Positions 55,918 through 64,000 of a stretch of 64,000 nt of DNA are shown here, one piece after another. Under the pieces are notes generated by a model, which was given only the letters and a program-made list of their open reading frames with translations, searched no databases and was not told the origin of the DNA. A program made the translations under genes and the position numbers. Origin of the DNA: Candidatus Nitrospira nitrificans (lineage in GTDB: Bacteria > Nitrospirota > Nitrospiria > Nitrospirales > Nitrospiraceae); NCBI RefSeq assembly GCF_001458775.1, contig NZ_CZPZ01000010.1, positions 36,219-100,218 on the forward strand. Reading direction: 5' to 3'. The stretch's first letter is position 1. Each line of letters opens with the position of its first letter.

Positions 55918-56955
55918 TTACAAATAGGGAAGATCTAAACTTTTAATTCTTTCCACATCATAAGATGCCCGGAAACGAGTCAACACGGATTCCATCGCCG
56001 GACGAACCTCATGCAAAAAGGAAGCGGCCTGAAGAAGCCCGACACGAGCTGCCCCGAGATCTGCGGTACGCAAAATGTTCTTTGCCTCCAGAGATTCCCG
56101 CCTCCCCCAAATATCGGGGTGATTATTCAGTCGAAAACCAGCTTGCAGGAGCGCAGGCCCGCGACTCTCCGGAAAAATGAGCGCATAATCATGCAATAGG
56201 GCATAGTCTTCTTGGAACCCATCCGTGCCGGGCAAAATGAGATAGTACGGTACCCGTACGCGCATGACCTGAGTTTCAATGGTCGACTCTGCTCCTGTTT
56301 CATCTATGATTCTGGCTTTGCGAGTTCCATCCAAATATAAATTCGGAAAATCCACCAGATCCTGCACATGATGCAGAAAGCTATGGATGTGAGTATTAAT
56401 CATGAGGATCTTCCCGTTAAACGGAGCGAGGCGACCAAACGGGGTTTCCAGCCCAAAAGGCCTGGCCGAGTGATGATGCCCATCCAAAAGATCCTTTGCC
56501 AAGCGGCCCTTCGCTGCGACCGAGTTGGTGGGATGGAGACTGCGTCGTACGCCGGGCCATTTCCGAAAAGTCTCGGTAACAGCTCCGACTTTTGAGGGAG
56601 TCTTCCCGACATCAAATACCTCTCCGGATTCGAGGTAGGACAGCATGCTGCTGCCCATGGAAAATGTCGGCATCATGATAGTCCCTGAGGACCCCACTAC
56701 CTCTTCTAAAGCTCTTATGAGGGTTTCCGGACCACCCTCCACATATCCTAGCGAACTGAAACTACTATGGACGCAGACGACATCCCCGGTCGAAAGCTCC
56801 AAATCTCTCAGCGCGCTCACGATTTTTTGTTGAGTCAGAGGACCCGAGGCCTGATAGGTATAATACCTACCGCGTTTCACCAAATATTTCTTGAGGGCAC
56901 GTGAAACGTTTCCATTTCTCAGAACACTCAATGCCTTGTGAAAAACCCTCCTCAT
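55918..56955 (-). CDS. AAC(3)-family N-acyltransferase
   Basis: A 345-residue AAC(3)/YokD-type acyltransferase: VCVHSSFSSLGYVEGGPETL, GTIMMPTFSMGS, RRSLHPTNSVAAKGRLA and HVQDLVDFPNLYLDG. The family transfers an acyl group from CoA to an amino group, in resistance enzymes on aminoglycosides and in glycan clusters on amino sugars. Here the acyl donor could be the aromatic CoA made by the neighbouring ligase; that is inference. It is longer than AAC(3) (~270 aa), with an N-terminal ~50-residue extension. Confidence 0.82.
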   Translation of the reverse strand: MRRVFHKALSVLRNGNVSRALKKYLVKRGRYYTYQASGPLTQQKIVSALRDLELSTGDVVCVHSSFSSLGYVEGGPETLIRALEEVVGSSGTIMMPTFSMGSSMLSYLESGEVFDVGKTPSKVGAVTETFRKWPGVRRSLHPTNSVAAKGRLAKDLLDGHHHSARPFGLETPFGRLAPFNGKILMINTHIHSFLHHVQDLVDFPNLYLDGTRKARIIDETGAESTIETQVMRVRVPYYLILPGTDGFQEDYALLHDYALIFPESRGPALLQAGFRLNNHPDIWGRRESLEAKNILRTADLGAARVGLLQAASFLHEVRPAMESVLTRFRASYDVERIKSLDLPYL

Positions 56956-57629
56956 TCTCGTAATCCCCTACACATGTTCACGTTCAACTTACAACCCAAT
57001 TTCTGACCATGACGACAGCCCTGTCTCTTTGCAAGCTCTCACGTCAAGATGAGGCCTTACTAAGAAGACCGTCTGGCTTGCTTCCAAGATAGCCTGGCAG
57101 TCGCTCCGCCGGGCGGCTGAAGATATGCTCTCAGGACGCAGATCCTCTGGGCCGCAGACTGCGACGCATCGCTCTCGATTGTAAGTCCTGTCGCACACTT
57201 TCACCCAGAACATTGAAGGTTGGGAATAGCTTACACCACATTGTGATTCGGAACGACTTCCAAATGGTCAACAGGACCGGATCAGCAACCGTGTCTTTGT
57301 CTGGCGGGGAGATTCAACCGCAGGACACAAGAGACCCGCCACGGGTGTGTGTGATTCCAAGAATAGCCGGTGCGTCGTAACCAAGCCACCCCTTTCCAGA
57401 CTCCCCACCGCCGAACAGGCAACCGAATCGAAAGACCCTGTCCCGTGATGAGCCGGCTAGAGGGCTCCTATGCCGAAAGATTCTCCTACTCCGTCTCGGT
57501 TGAGCGGGGAGCTCACGCGTTCGCTGGACGCATTTTTATGTCGCGAATGGTTCCTTGATATATCGAGGAAAAACCCCACAAATTAGCGACGCTGGAACCT
57601 TGCCTGCAAGCATCTGGGCCAATGCGAGG
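56956..57629. other. Intergenic stretch, no gene seen
   Basis: 674 bp between the AAC(3)-like gene start and the end of the toroid gene. Short frames lack any recognisable protein; one GC-rich dyad lies near 57100. This gap may hold promoters or decayed sequence. Confidence 0.4.
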
Positions 57630-58949
57630 TTATTTCTCCCAAGAAGAAAACTTCTGCTGACACATCAGAGCATCAAGATAATATTTCGTAGCCCAATTGG
57701 GATACCCCAACATCTGATACCCCCCGACGATAGGGAAAGAACCTGAGAGGGCCCCCTGGACTCCGGTGATAGGTGTATCGATCAATTGAAGCGCCTTCAA
57801 AAGATTCAGAAGCGAGTCGGCTGCCCCACGATACTTCACATCTCCGGTATGTTCAAACAACCGGTAACAGACGACTGCAATCTGCGCAGAACCAGTCAAA
57901 CAAGAAGAAAACGCAGCCGGCTTCCAATCCGAATAAAAACGCCCAGGGAGGAAGCCATCGGAACTCATTTGCACAAGAAGAGAATCGATGCCTCGTTGAA
58001 CTGCATCGACAAAATCATCGCGTTTGGCGAAGATCCCTACTTCGAGTATGCCCTGAAGGGTATAGCCAATGGTGTGAAGAAGCGGAGCCTCATGACGCGA
58101 GAGACAGTTATTCGCAAACCATCCATTACCCTGCTGTTGTTTAAGAGCGGCCTCCACGATTTTTATAGCCGCGATTCGGTAGCGATCATTCCCTGTATCT
58201 TCACTCAATCGGCACAGGGGCCAGGCGCACAAGCATGTAAAGGTTTTTATCGAACGCAACGCCTCGTTTTTACCATGAGACTGGAGATAGCCCTGCTCAT
58301 TCATATCCCCGACCAGAAAATCTCCCGCACGTTGTCCGGCTTTCAGAAAGCGTTCATCCTGACTAAACCGAAAGGCGGTACTCCACCCATCCAAGACCAT
58401 ACCGGTATTAAAAGCAGCGGCAACCTGGTCCTCCGGAGAGCAACGCGCATTTGCTTGAACAGCTCCGGATTTCATTTGGACGCTTACTTCCCAGCGGGCC
58501 ATCCTCAAAGCCGCTTCGGCAAATCGCCCGTCCCCGGTAGTTTTCGTATATTCGATGAGTGTCGAGATGATATACCCCGTCGTCTCCGGATACGAATTCC
58601 TCCAACCATTGCCGCTCCCATAGGGGAAGTACCCGTATGATACGCCATCATCCGCGGTCGCAGCCTGCGCACGAAGAAGCCAACCCGCAGCCGCCTCGGC
58701 ACGTTCCAGCGTTTCCCCTCTGATCGGTTGAACAGTCCAAAGCATGAACCGCATGGAATCGTTAAGCAGGAGACGAACAAATGGATAGCGATCAATTCGA
58801 CTTAATCCAAAACATTTCACTAAAATTCCGCGCATGTCAAAACAGAATTTGCGGAATCCTCTATTGATAAAAATATCCCGCAAAATCCGAGTGGTAGATG
58901 TCTTTACGGTCGAGGTGCTAGGGCCAAACATGTCACGAATACCTTTCAC
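57630..58949 (-). CDS. Alpha/alpha-toroid (six-hairpin-like) protein of glycan or biosynthetic clusters
   Basis: A 439-residue protein with repeating helical hairpins: AAAGWLLRAQAATADDGVSY, RNSYPETTGYIISTLIEYTK, QVAAAFNTGMVLDGWSTAFR, LHTIGYTLQGILEVGIFAKR. It belongs to the (alpha/alpha)6 toroid type seen in glycosidases, lyases and epimerases; similar genes occur in exopolysaccharide clusters with unknown roles. The catalytic residue is unclear. GTG start at 58949 or ATG at 58931. Confidence 0.7.
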   Translation of the reverse strand: MKGIRDMFGPSTSTVKTSTTRILRDIFINRGFRKFCFDMRGILVKCFGLSRIDRYPFVRLLLNDSMRFMLWTVQPIRGETLERAEAAAGWLLRAQAATADDGVSYGYFPYGSGNGWRNSYPETTGYIISTLIEYTKTTGDGRFAEAALRMARWEVSVQMKSGAVQANARCSPEDQVAAAFNTGMVLDGWSTAFRFSQDERFLKAGQRAGDFLVGDMNEQGYLQSHGKNEALRSIKTFTCLCAWPLCRLSEDTGNDRYRIAAIKIVEAALKQQQGNGWFANNCLSRHEAPLLHTIGYTLQGILEVGIFAKRDDFVDAVQRGIDSLLVQMSSDGFLPGRFYSDWKPAAFSSCLTGSAQIAVVCYRLFEHTGDVKYRGAADSLLNLLKALQLIDTPITGVQGALSGSFPIVGGYQMLGYPNWATKYYLDALMCQQKFSSWEK

Positions 58950-59551
58950 AGTGGATCATGACAGGTACCTGCCAATCTCGGTGCCTGTCTGGTGACTTAC
59001 GCAATAATCTAAAATATGGTGGTTTTTCAATTCGATCAGACACTCACACGCCGACATCCGGCATCCGCATCATTGATACGGCATGGGAGGGAGCATGACG
59101 ACCCTTCCTGGAGCAATAATGCCGTGATGTACGCCCCCCGTCAAGAGGATAGAAAAGGAGTCGTCCTGAACCTAACCCAAAGTATGGATGGGACACATCG
59201 AACAGCATCGGCTCGCGCAACAGGTGACAACCTGTCACAGATCCTTTTGGCTGAAGTCTTCGAGATGGACAACACTTGCACTAGACTTCGACTACACCGA
59301 CAGTCTGGGTATGTTGATCTTGGGAAAACAGTGCATTATTATTGAATCTATCCCATGATGAGCAGGTAGCGACTCGTTTCTCGGTAGTTGGCCGGCTGAG
59401 GCTGTCGGTTTCTTGGGGAATGGAAAATAGATGTGTATGGACAACTGGACAACATGTACTCACTTCATCCATATGATGGAATGCAAGACACGTTGTCCTC
59501 TGCCCATTAATCGCTGTGGTTGATTTAGAGATTGGAGTCTAAACCGGAGCG
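58950..59551. other. Intergenic stretch with a hairpin, no gene seen
   Basis: 602 bp between the toroid gene start and the next plus-strand gene. Apart from the stem-loop at 58960-58989 nothing is identified. Confidence 0.4.
58960..58989. repeat. Inverted repeat upstream of the toroid gene
   Basis: GACAGGTACC and GGTGCCTGTC pair at 9 of 10 positions over a 10-nt loop, 11 bp upstream of the toroid start codon. It could be an operator or a 5'-leader hairpin. Confidence 0.45.
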
Positions 59552-59872
59552 ATGACATTCTCAGAGAGAACCAATTGCTTTTCCTTGATTCAGAGTACGT
59601 TCACTCTACCATCCTCTGTATTGAGTCGAACGTGCTTAGCCATTCTGACCTTATCTATTTGCCTGGTCTTGCAAGTGCTCGGCACACCGGTCGGGTTTAT
59701 CGACCTGCTCGCGTCCGATTCACCAGAGGAATCCTCGCTCTCCGAGGGCTTCTCAATTCTTGCTGAAACACCTGTAGTAAAAAGACCCACCGATCCTCGT
59801 TTCTCCAACGAAGCGACCTCCACCTTGTATCGTATGCTCCTGAGTGATTTAATCTTTCGTCCTCCTCAATAA
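59552..59872 (+). CDS. Small exported hypothetical protein
   Basis: A 106-residue frame with a hydrophobic segment (CLAILTLSICLVLQVLGTPV) and a polar C-terminal part (RPTDPRFSNEATSTLYRMLL). It is plausible as an exported or membrane-anchored small protein. No family was recognised and no strong ribosome-binding site was found. Confidence 0.4.
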   Translation: MTFSERTNCFSLIQSTFTLPSSVLSRTCLAILTLSICLVLQVLGTPVGFIDLLASDSPEESSLSEGFSILAETPVVKRPTDPRFSNEATSTLYRMLLSDLIFRPPQ

Positions 59873-59971
59873 CCGCGATTCTCCTGACACCCAAACACCC
59901 GAAAAGCGCCTGAATAATTCGTTCCCTTTCGGGCCGGACTTCGGTGGATTCCATTTTGGAGAAACGTCTTC

Positions 59972-61141
59972 ATGAGCCGAAAAATCTTCACGAGTGCCAA
60001 GGAGTCATTCCCCGGCCGAAACGACGTCTTGCGGATCGGCGTAATCGGAACCGGGGCATTTGCCCAGCAATGTCATTTGCCAGGGCTTCAGACCCATCCT
60101 CAGGCCAAAGTTGTGGCCATTGCCGGTCGTCGGCAAGAACGGCTTCAATCTCTCGCGGCCCAATTCAATATTCCCACCGTCTACACCGACTATCACGAAC
60201 TATGCGCTCGAACGGATCTCGATGCGATCACAATTGTCACGGCAAACAGCGAACATGCCGCGCAGGCCACAGCCGGCTTGGCCTCGGGAAAGCATGTCTT
60301 CTGCGAAAAGCCGTTGGCAACGACCGTATTACAAGCTCAAGAGATGGTTCGCGCGGCGGAACTGAGCGGGAAGGTCCACCAGGTTGCCTTTACTTATCGC
60401 TACCTTTACGGATTACAAGAGCTACGGCGTCGGATCCAGCGCGGGGACATTGGCGAACCCTATCACCTACGCGCTCAACATAACAGCTGGGATGGACTCC
60501 TATTCAAAGGTGATGGTGTCCTTCATGATGTGGGATCACATCTCTTCGACCTGGCACGATTCCTGTTCGGTCCTCTCCAGTCAGTCACTGGGTTATACCG
60601 CCATCTTCCTCAGATTCATCACGACAGAAAAGGCCAGCGCGCCAAGTCACCGGCTCAGGCAACTGATGACCTGGCAACGGCCTGGTTTACGCACAAGTGT
60701 GGCGTACAGGGTCAGTGGCATGTCAACCGAGTCGCGCCATCATATGGCGGCAAGGCCCATATCGAAGTGATCGGACGAGAAGGGGCGCTCCGCGCCTCGC
60801 TGAGCAGGGGCAGTATCGACACGTTGCAGATGGTACGTCCACCAAGCTCACAGTGGGAAGAGTTACCGCTGCCGACCGAGGCACGTAACGAATCTCCCAG
60901 CGCCCTCGCCATCATGATGCGGAGCTTTGTGAATGCCTGTCTGAGAGGGAAGCTCGATCCCGATGTCGATGCATCCTTTCATGACGGCCTCGCCGTTCAA
61001 CTGGCAATTGATGCCGTGGAAACAGCCTCTTCGAGGCTCCCATGGATACCCGTCGAGACAACAGACCACCAGACAAGGCGGAAGAATTCTGTCTTCTTCC
61101 CGACCGCGTTCCAAACAGTCGGCCGCAAACGGCCATCATGA
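59972..61141 (+). CDS. Gfo/Idh/MocA-family oxidoreductase
   Basis: A 389-residue NAD(P)-dependent dehydrogenase of sugars or related polyols: RIGVIGTGAFAQQCHLPGLQ (nucleotide binding), VTANSEHAAQATAGLASGKH, VFCEKPLATT (the EKP motif) and HDVGSHLFDLARFLFGP (catalytic Asp/His). GGAGAAA lies ten bases before the ATG. It stands at the edge of the minus-strand ligase/acyltransferase cluster but on the other strand; a shared role in sugar modification is inferred. Confidence 0.88.
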   Translation: MSRKIFTSAKESFPGRNDVLRIGVIGTGAFAQQCHLPGLQTHPQAKVVAIAGRRQERLQSLAAQFNIPTVYTDYHELCARTDLDAITIVTANSEHAAQATAGLASGKHVFCEKPLATTVLQAQEMVRAAELSGKVHQVAFTYRYLYGLQELRRRIQRGDIGEPYHLRAQHNSWDGLLFKGDGVLHDVGSHLFDLARFLFGPLQSVTGLYRHLPQIHHDRKGQRAKSPAQATDDLATAWFTHKCGVQGQWHVNRVAPSYGGKAHIEVIGREGALRASLSRGSIDTLQMVRPPSSQWEELPLPTEARNESPSALAIMMRSFVNACLRGKLDPDVDASFHDGLAVQLAIDAVETASSRLPWIPVETTDHQTRRKNSVFFPTAFQTVGRKRPS

Positions 61142-61589
61142 GCTCCTGCCGTAGCTCGTATGAACGATCAGCGAGTATGAGAAGCGAGAGAGGGAACAGG
61201 TGCCGGGTCCTGGGATTCCACCCTCCTTGGTTACAGGTACGATTTTAGGCTATCGATGAAGCAATTCCCGGACTCAACGCTCCACAGCATCCCTCGCAAT
61301 CCCTGATAGATTCTGGGTCGAGCATGAGATCAGATCACCGACCCGGGCTGGTTGGTATATCTGACCAAGCGCGAAACACCCATCTATCACTGTCGAAATG
61401 CACTGACAGCATTCCTATCCTACCTGTGTAGGATATCCCGTGGCGCAGTAACCTAGATACAATCTGCCGCCTCACTCTAGACCGAAGGAAACTGACCACA
61501 CTTTTCACGAGTTAACAACAAGCTCTTTTCGATATACGCGACATGGACTCCGGTGACATCAATTCGGTGAGGCAAACAGGGGCTTTTCT
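61142..61589. other. Intergenic stretch, no gene seen
   Basis: 448 bp downstream of the Gfo/Idh gene and before the P-domain-like remnant. It contains the 8-bp inverted repeat at 61416-61435 and otherwise nothing I can support. Confidence 0.4.
61416..61435. repeat. 8-bp inverted repeat with 4-nt loop
   Basis: TATCCTAC / GTAGGATA, perfect, loop CTGT. A short hairpin or operator-sized dyad with no gene directly adjacent. Confidence 0.4.
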
Positions 61590-61792
61590 GTGCCGGAATT
61601 CCCAGCAAGGAATGTGTCAGGAATGCCAGGTAGCATCAACAAAGTGGTCGTGAAGTTGAAAGGCTTGAGCCACACCGATTCCGATGATCTTGATATCCTG
61701 CCGGTGGGTCCGGGAGGACAAAAGTCCTGCACATATCCTATGCCGGTGGGGCAGCCGATGTGGTGAACACCAGGCCGACCTTTGAACCGTGA
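61590..61792 (+). pseudogene. Fragment of an exported-protein beta domain (P-domain-like)
   Basis: From GTG at 61590 the frame reads SINKVVVKLKGLSHTDSDDL and ILPVGPGGQK, which matches the repeat domain found near the ends of large exported/anchored proteins (consensus VxVxLxGLSHTxxDDxDxLLVGPGGQK). After GQK the homology moves to another frame (SYAGGAADVVNTRPTFEP, stop at 61790). No start or full domain remains, so this is a frameshifted leftover of a larger gene. Confidence 0.55.
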
Positions 61793-61874
61793 GCCGGCTT
61801 TCATGCTGACCTGTGCGTCCCTTGTCTCATCAATTCGTTCGTCATGTCAGTCCGTACAACAAGGAGGACTCATC

Positions 61875-62396
61875 ATGCGCGCGTCGACCTGCACAGTGCT
61901 CGCCCTCATGGCTTGTCTTGCCGTACTCCCCACTTTGTCGGCCCTTGCCGAAGACAACCGCGGCGACTCCACAACAGCTCTCAAAGGGACATTTCGGTTC
62001 AGCACCGTCAAAACCTGTACTGACAGCGCAACGGGCTCCATGGCTCACTTCTACATTGAAGGAACCATCGTCTACGATGGTCAGGGCTCTGCCCAGCTCA
62101 CACAACAAGGCACACTGGTTGTTCCTGGCCCAATCTCCACGTCATTCGAAGAGACGGCTGAACTCACCTATACCGTGAAGCCGAACGGAAGTTTTAGCCA
62201 AGAGGGCACCTTCCGCGCAGTTGATCGGTCCTACACCTTGACGGGTGGTAAAATGAATGGGCACATCGATCCTGACGGTTCCGTCGTAATATTCAGCGCC
62301 GCCATCCCTCCGGAAAAAGAAACGGTCACCATGCCAGGAAGAGGCTTGTCTGAGTATCTCTGTGGCGCCTCTGGAACGGCGGTCCGGATACGCTAG
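61875..62396 (+). CDS. Exported hypothetical protein
   Basis: A 173-residue protein with a signal peptide (LALMACLAVLPTLSALAEDN) and a beta-rich body: GTFRFSTVKTCTDSATGSMA, FYIEGTIVYDGQGSAQLTQQ, ELTYTVKPNGSFSQEG. Two cysteines (KTCTDS and YLCGAS) could form a disulfide. AAGGAGGACT precedes the ATG at 61875. No known family; possibly periplasmic or outer-surface. Confidence 0.7.
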   Translation: MRASTCTVLALMACLAVLPTLSALAEDNRGDSTTALKGTFRFSTVKTCTDSATGSMAHFYIEGTIVYDGQGSAQLTQQGTLVVPGPISTSFEETAELTYTVKPNGSFSQEGTFRAVDRSYTLTGGKMNGHIDPDGSVVIFSAAIPPEKETVTMPGRGLSEYLCGASGTAVRIR

Positions 62397-62626
62397 GCAT
62401 CGGATGGCTCCGGCGATCGAGGTGAACCCGGGCCACCATGCTTGTTCGACTCTCCTGAGTATCTGGCAATATGGAGAAGATTCCTGCTTGCTCTCCCAAG
62501 GAGAATACCGCACACACGGTCAACCCAGTGCAATCAGCGACATCCCGGAAAACGCATGGCGCACGCCGCTCACACACGCACCTACAAACGATGTCCTTTC
62601 ATGCTCCACTGATCGAGCCTAGTAAT
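62397..62626. other. Intergenic stretch before the RAYT remnant
   Basis: 230 bp with no gene or repeat that I can support; together with the remnant and following bases it forms a 558-bp region without an intact gene. Confidence 0.4.
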
Positions 62627-62740
62627 GGGTCGGGAGTCTTATCTCTCGCCACAGTTTCGTTAGAAGATTCCCTATGCCACGTCGTCCCAGACTCGTCGCC
62701 GAAGCCCAGGCCAATCCTCGTTTCTCATCGCTGCTTTCCA
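62627..62740 (+). pseudogene. Internally deleted RAYT remnant with its REP leader
   Basis: GGGTCGGGAGTCTTA opens the same leader as the intact RAYT at 51704, then TTAGAAGATTCCCT and ATGCCACGTCGTCCC at 62674. After eight codons (MPRRPRLV) it jumps to the sequence matching 51877 onward (AEAQANPR), so about 96 bp are lost at a short shared CGCC. Homology fades after ~62735. The HUH motif and tyrosine region are missing. Confidence 0.7.
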
Positions 62741-62954
62741 CGACGATCACGCGCGCGAATAGTGTGAACCCGGCAAGATATGGATTGATTGAAGTTCAAG
62801 CGACCATGCGCGAACCATTTCGTGAAGCCTGCCAGGGCTTGAACTCTGTGAAGGGTGAAGAGTCGGCATCAGCAACTCATGGCGGAGTGGCGGCGTCCGG
62901 CAGGCTTGCTGTAGAATACCCCTGCGTCAAGTCACCCTTCTGATGGAGGCGCGC

Positions 62955-63275
62955 ATGATGCGGAAGAGCCAAGAGCAGAGCTACCGGGCACGGGCGCTGA
63001 AACTATTCCCCTGGGTCTGTGCCCACTGTGGGCGCGAGTTCGATGGGAAGAAGCTGAACCAACTCACGGTCCATCACAAGGACCACAACCATCAGAACAA
63101 TCCTCCTGACGGCAGCAACTGGGAGTTGCTCTGCCTCTACTGTCACGACAATGAGCATCAGCGCGATCAGGTCGCCGGCGCGTCGACAGAATCTCTGTCG
63201 AGTGCTGAACCAGACCGCCCCTTCACCCCTTTTGCCCGGCTTGCCGATCTGTTCAAACGCGACACTGTAGCCTGA
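62955..63275 (+). CDS. YajD-like HNH nuclease
   Basis: A 106-residue HNH protein: FPWVCAHCGREFDGKKLN, LTVHHKDHNHQNNPPDGSNW and LLCLYCHDNEHQRDQ. The paired CxxC motifs hold zinc and HHKDHNH supplies the HNH histidines. It matches E. coli YajD in layout; the cellular role is unknown. The ATG at 62955 has GGAGG five bases upstream; one at 62943 is less likely. Confidence 0.86.
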   Translation: MMRKSQEQSYRARALKLFPWVCAHCGREFDGKKLNQLTVHHKDHNHQNNPPDGSNWELLCLYCHDNEHQRDQVAGASTESLSSAEPDRPFTPFARLADLFKRDTVA

Positions 63276-63459
63276 TCGCAACAGGTCCTCAAGAACTCAC
63301 GGCCGGGGACAGACAGGCCGAAAGTCAGCGGCCGGGCGTGTATGGATCACCCGCGCCTCCCCGCTGCGATCATCGAAGTCGTGCCGGTCATGCCGCCGCT
63401 CTCAGGAAGCCCACTTGTAGAACTCGACCGCAACCGGTACTCTGCCCCCACGCAAGGCC

Positions 63460-63699
63460 ATGTCATCCATGAACCAACCGCGCTCCATGACCCATCCCCG
63501 CGACCCCTTGCATGGGATGACATTGGAAACCATCATCACGACCTTAGTCGCGCGGCACGGATGGGCGAAACTTGGCGCACGCGTGCCTATCCGCTGTTTC
63601 CGCCATCACCCGACGATCCGGTCGAGCCTGACGTTCCTACGCAAAACGCCGTGGGCACGTAAGCGAGTTGAACAGATGTTTATTGCGGAACTCCCCTGA
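63460..63699 (+). CDS. VF530-family (DUF2132) small DNA-binding-like protein
   Basis: A 79-residue protein: [40 protein letters not shown] and [17 protein letters not shown], the whole VF530/DUF2132 pattern. Its solution-structure relatives are described as having a possible DNA-binding fold. The start could be 63460, 63469 or 63487. Followed 11 bp later by yaeQ. Confidence 0.75.
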   Translation: MSSMNQPRSMTHPRDPLHGMTLETIITTLVARHGWAKLGARVPIRCFRHHPTIRSSLTFLRKTPWARKRVEQMFIAELP

Positions 63700-63710
63700 T
63701 ACTCAACGCA

Positions 63711-64000
63711 ATGGCTTCGAACGCGACCATCTACAAGGCCTTGCTGCAGATCGCCGATATGGATCGCCGACACTTCCAGGACCATGCGATCACCCTCGCG
63801 CGCCATCCATCTGAGACCGAGGAGCGCATGATGGTACGAGTGCTCGCCTTCGCACTCCACGCAAGCGAGACCTTGTCATTCGGCCGTGGCGTGGGCACTG
63901 AAGATGAACCGGCTTTGTGGCGGCGAGACTTCACGGGGGCGATCGACTGCTGGATCGAGATCGGCCAGCCCGACGAGAAAACCTTGCGTCAGGCCTGCGG
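63711..64000 (+). CDS. yaeQ: YaeQ family protein, partial (cut by right edge)
   Basis: The visible 96 codons from ATG at 63711 match YaeQ: ATIYKALLQIADMDRRHFQD, LARHPSETEERMMVRVLAFA, FGRGVGTEDEPALWRRDFTG and CWIEIGQPDEKTLRQA. YaeQ has a PD-(D/E)XK nuclease-like fold; the role is not established. The C-terminal half lies outside the window. Confidence 0.88.
   Translation, partial: MASNATIYKALLQIADMDRRHFQDHAITLARHPSETEERMMVRVLAFALHASETLSFGRGVGTEDEPALWRRDFTGAIDCWIEIGQPDEKTLRQAC

Noticed and set aside
59016..59345. 109-codon frame upstream of the small exported protein
   Set aside because: Composition looks random, with no signal, motif or ribosome-binding site, and it lies in a gene-free stretch.
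1..64000. CRISPR array, prophage, or integrase and tRNA attachment site
   Set aside because: No regularly spaced direct repeats, phage structural genes or integrase were seen; the only tRNA has no adjacent integrase.

Overview
The window is bacterial chromosome, GC-rich (roughly 55-60 % by eye) and densely coded. Gene content and order fit a Nitrospira-like member of the Nitrospirota. That is an inference from the heme-gene string, the tandem B12-type radical SAM genes, recurring CBS-domain proteins and an intergenic repeat resembling ones I associate with Nitrospira; no rRNA or other marker is present to prove it. No CRISPR array, prophage, rRNA or complete IS other than a RAYT gene was seen.

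Region 1 (1-15.4 kb) is a long minus-strand housekeeping run. In transcription order it reads ccsA/hemX-like, hemA, hemC, cobA-hemD fusion, CBS protein, hemB, ribF, tilS, hpt, ftsH, folP, glmM and comEC (cut by the left edge). It covers the path from glutamyl-tRNA to uroporphyrinogen III and precorrin-2, flavin synthesis, tRNA(Ile) modification, purine salvage, membrane proteolysis, folate and amino-sugar synthesis. Several genes overlap by a few bases. Region 2 (15.4-20.4 kb) is mixed: an RsmI-like methyltransferase, a TusA-like protein, an exported hypothetical, tRNA-Leu(CAA), an oxidoreductase, a periplasmic cupin, an Rrf2 regulator with a perfect inverted repeat at its own promoter, and a YggX-like protein.

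Region 3 (20.4-29.1 kb, plus strand) holds two tandem DUF151 nuclease-family genes, rplM and rpsI (separated by a 223-bp element with imperfect terminal inverted repeats), argC, argJ, rpsB, tsf, pyrH, frr and alr. Region 4 (29.1-38.1 kb) has a FadL-type outer-membrane protein coupled to a hybrid histidine kinase, a thiamine-binding MTH1187-type protein, a SirC-type siroheme enzyme, an HNH nuclease, a Rieske protein, a gamma-glutamylcyclotransferase-like protein, a thioredoxin-like ferredoxin and MoaB.

Region 5 (38.1-64 kb) is accessory. It contains a decayed hicAB pair, a GTGA-coupled two-gene cassette whose second protein carries an HEPN-type R-x4-H motif, a second CBS protein, PhzF, two large B12-binding radical SAM proteins with CX4CX2C motifs, an interrupted HD phosphohydrolase gene, PilZ, CreA and Sel1-like proteins, and a RAYT transposase with a family of REP-like motifs. 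It also holds a minus-strand cluster of an acyl-CoA ligase, a chorismate-lyase-family protein, an AAC(3)-like acyltransferase and an alpha/alpha-toroid protein, with a Gfo/Idh oxidoreductase nearby. That cluster is the best candidate for an undescribed pathway: chorismate to 4-hydroxybenzoate, activation, then transfer to an amine or sugar. The right end has small DNA-related proteins (YajD-like HNH, VF530-like) and a YaeQ gene cut by the edge.
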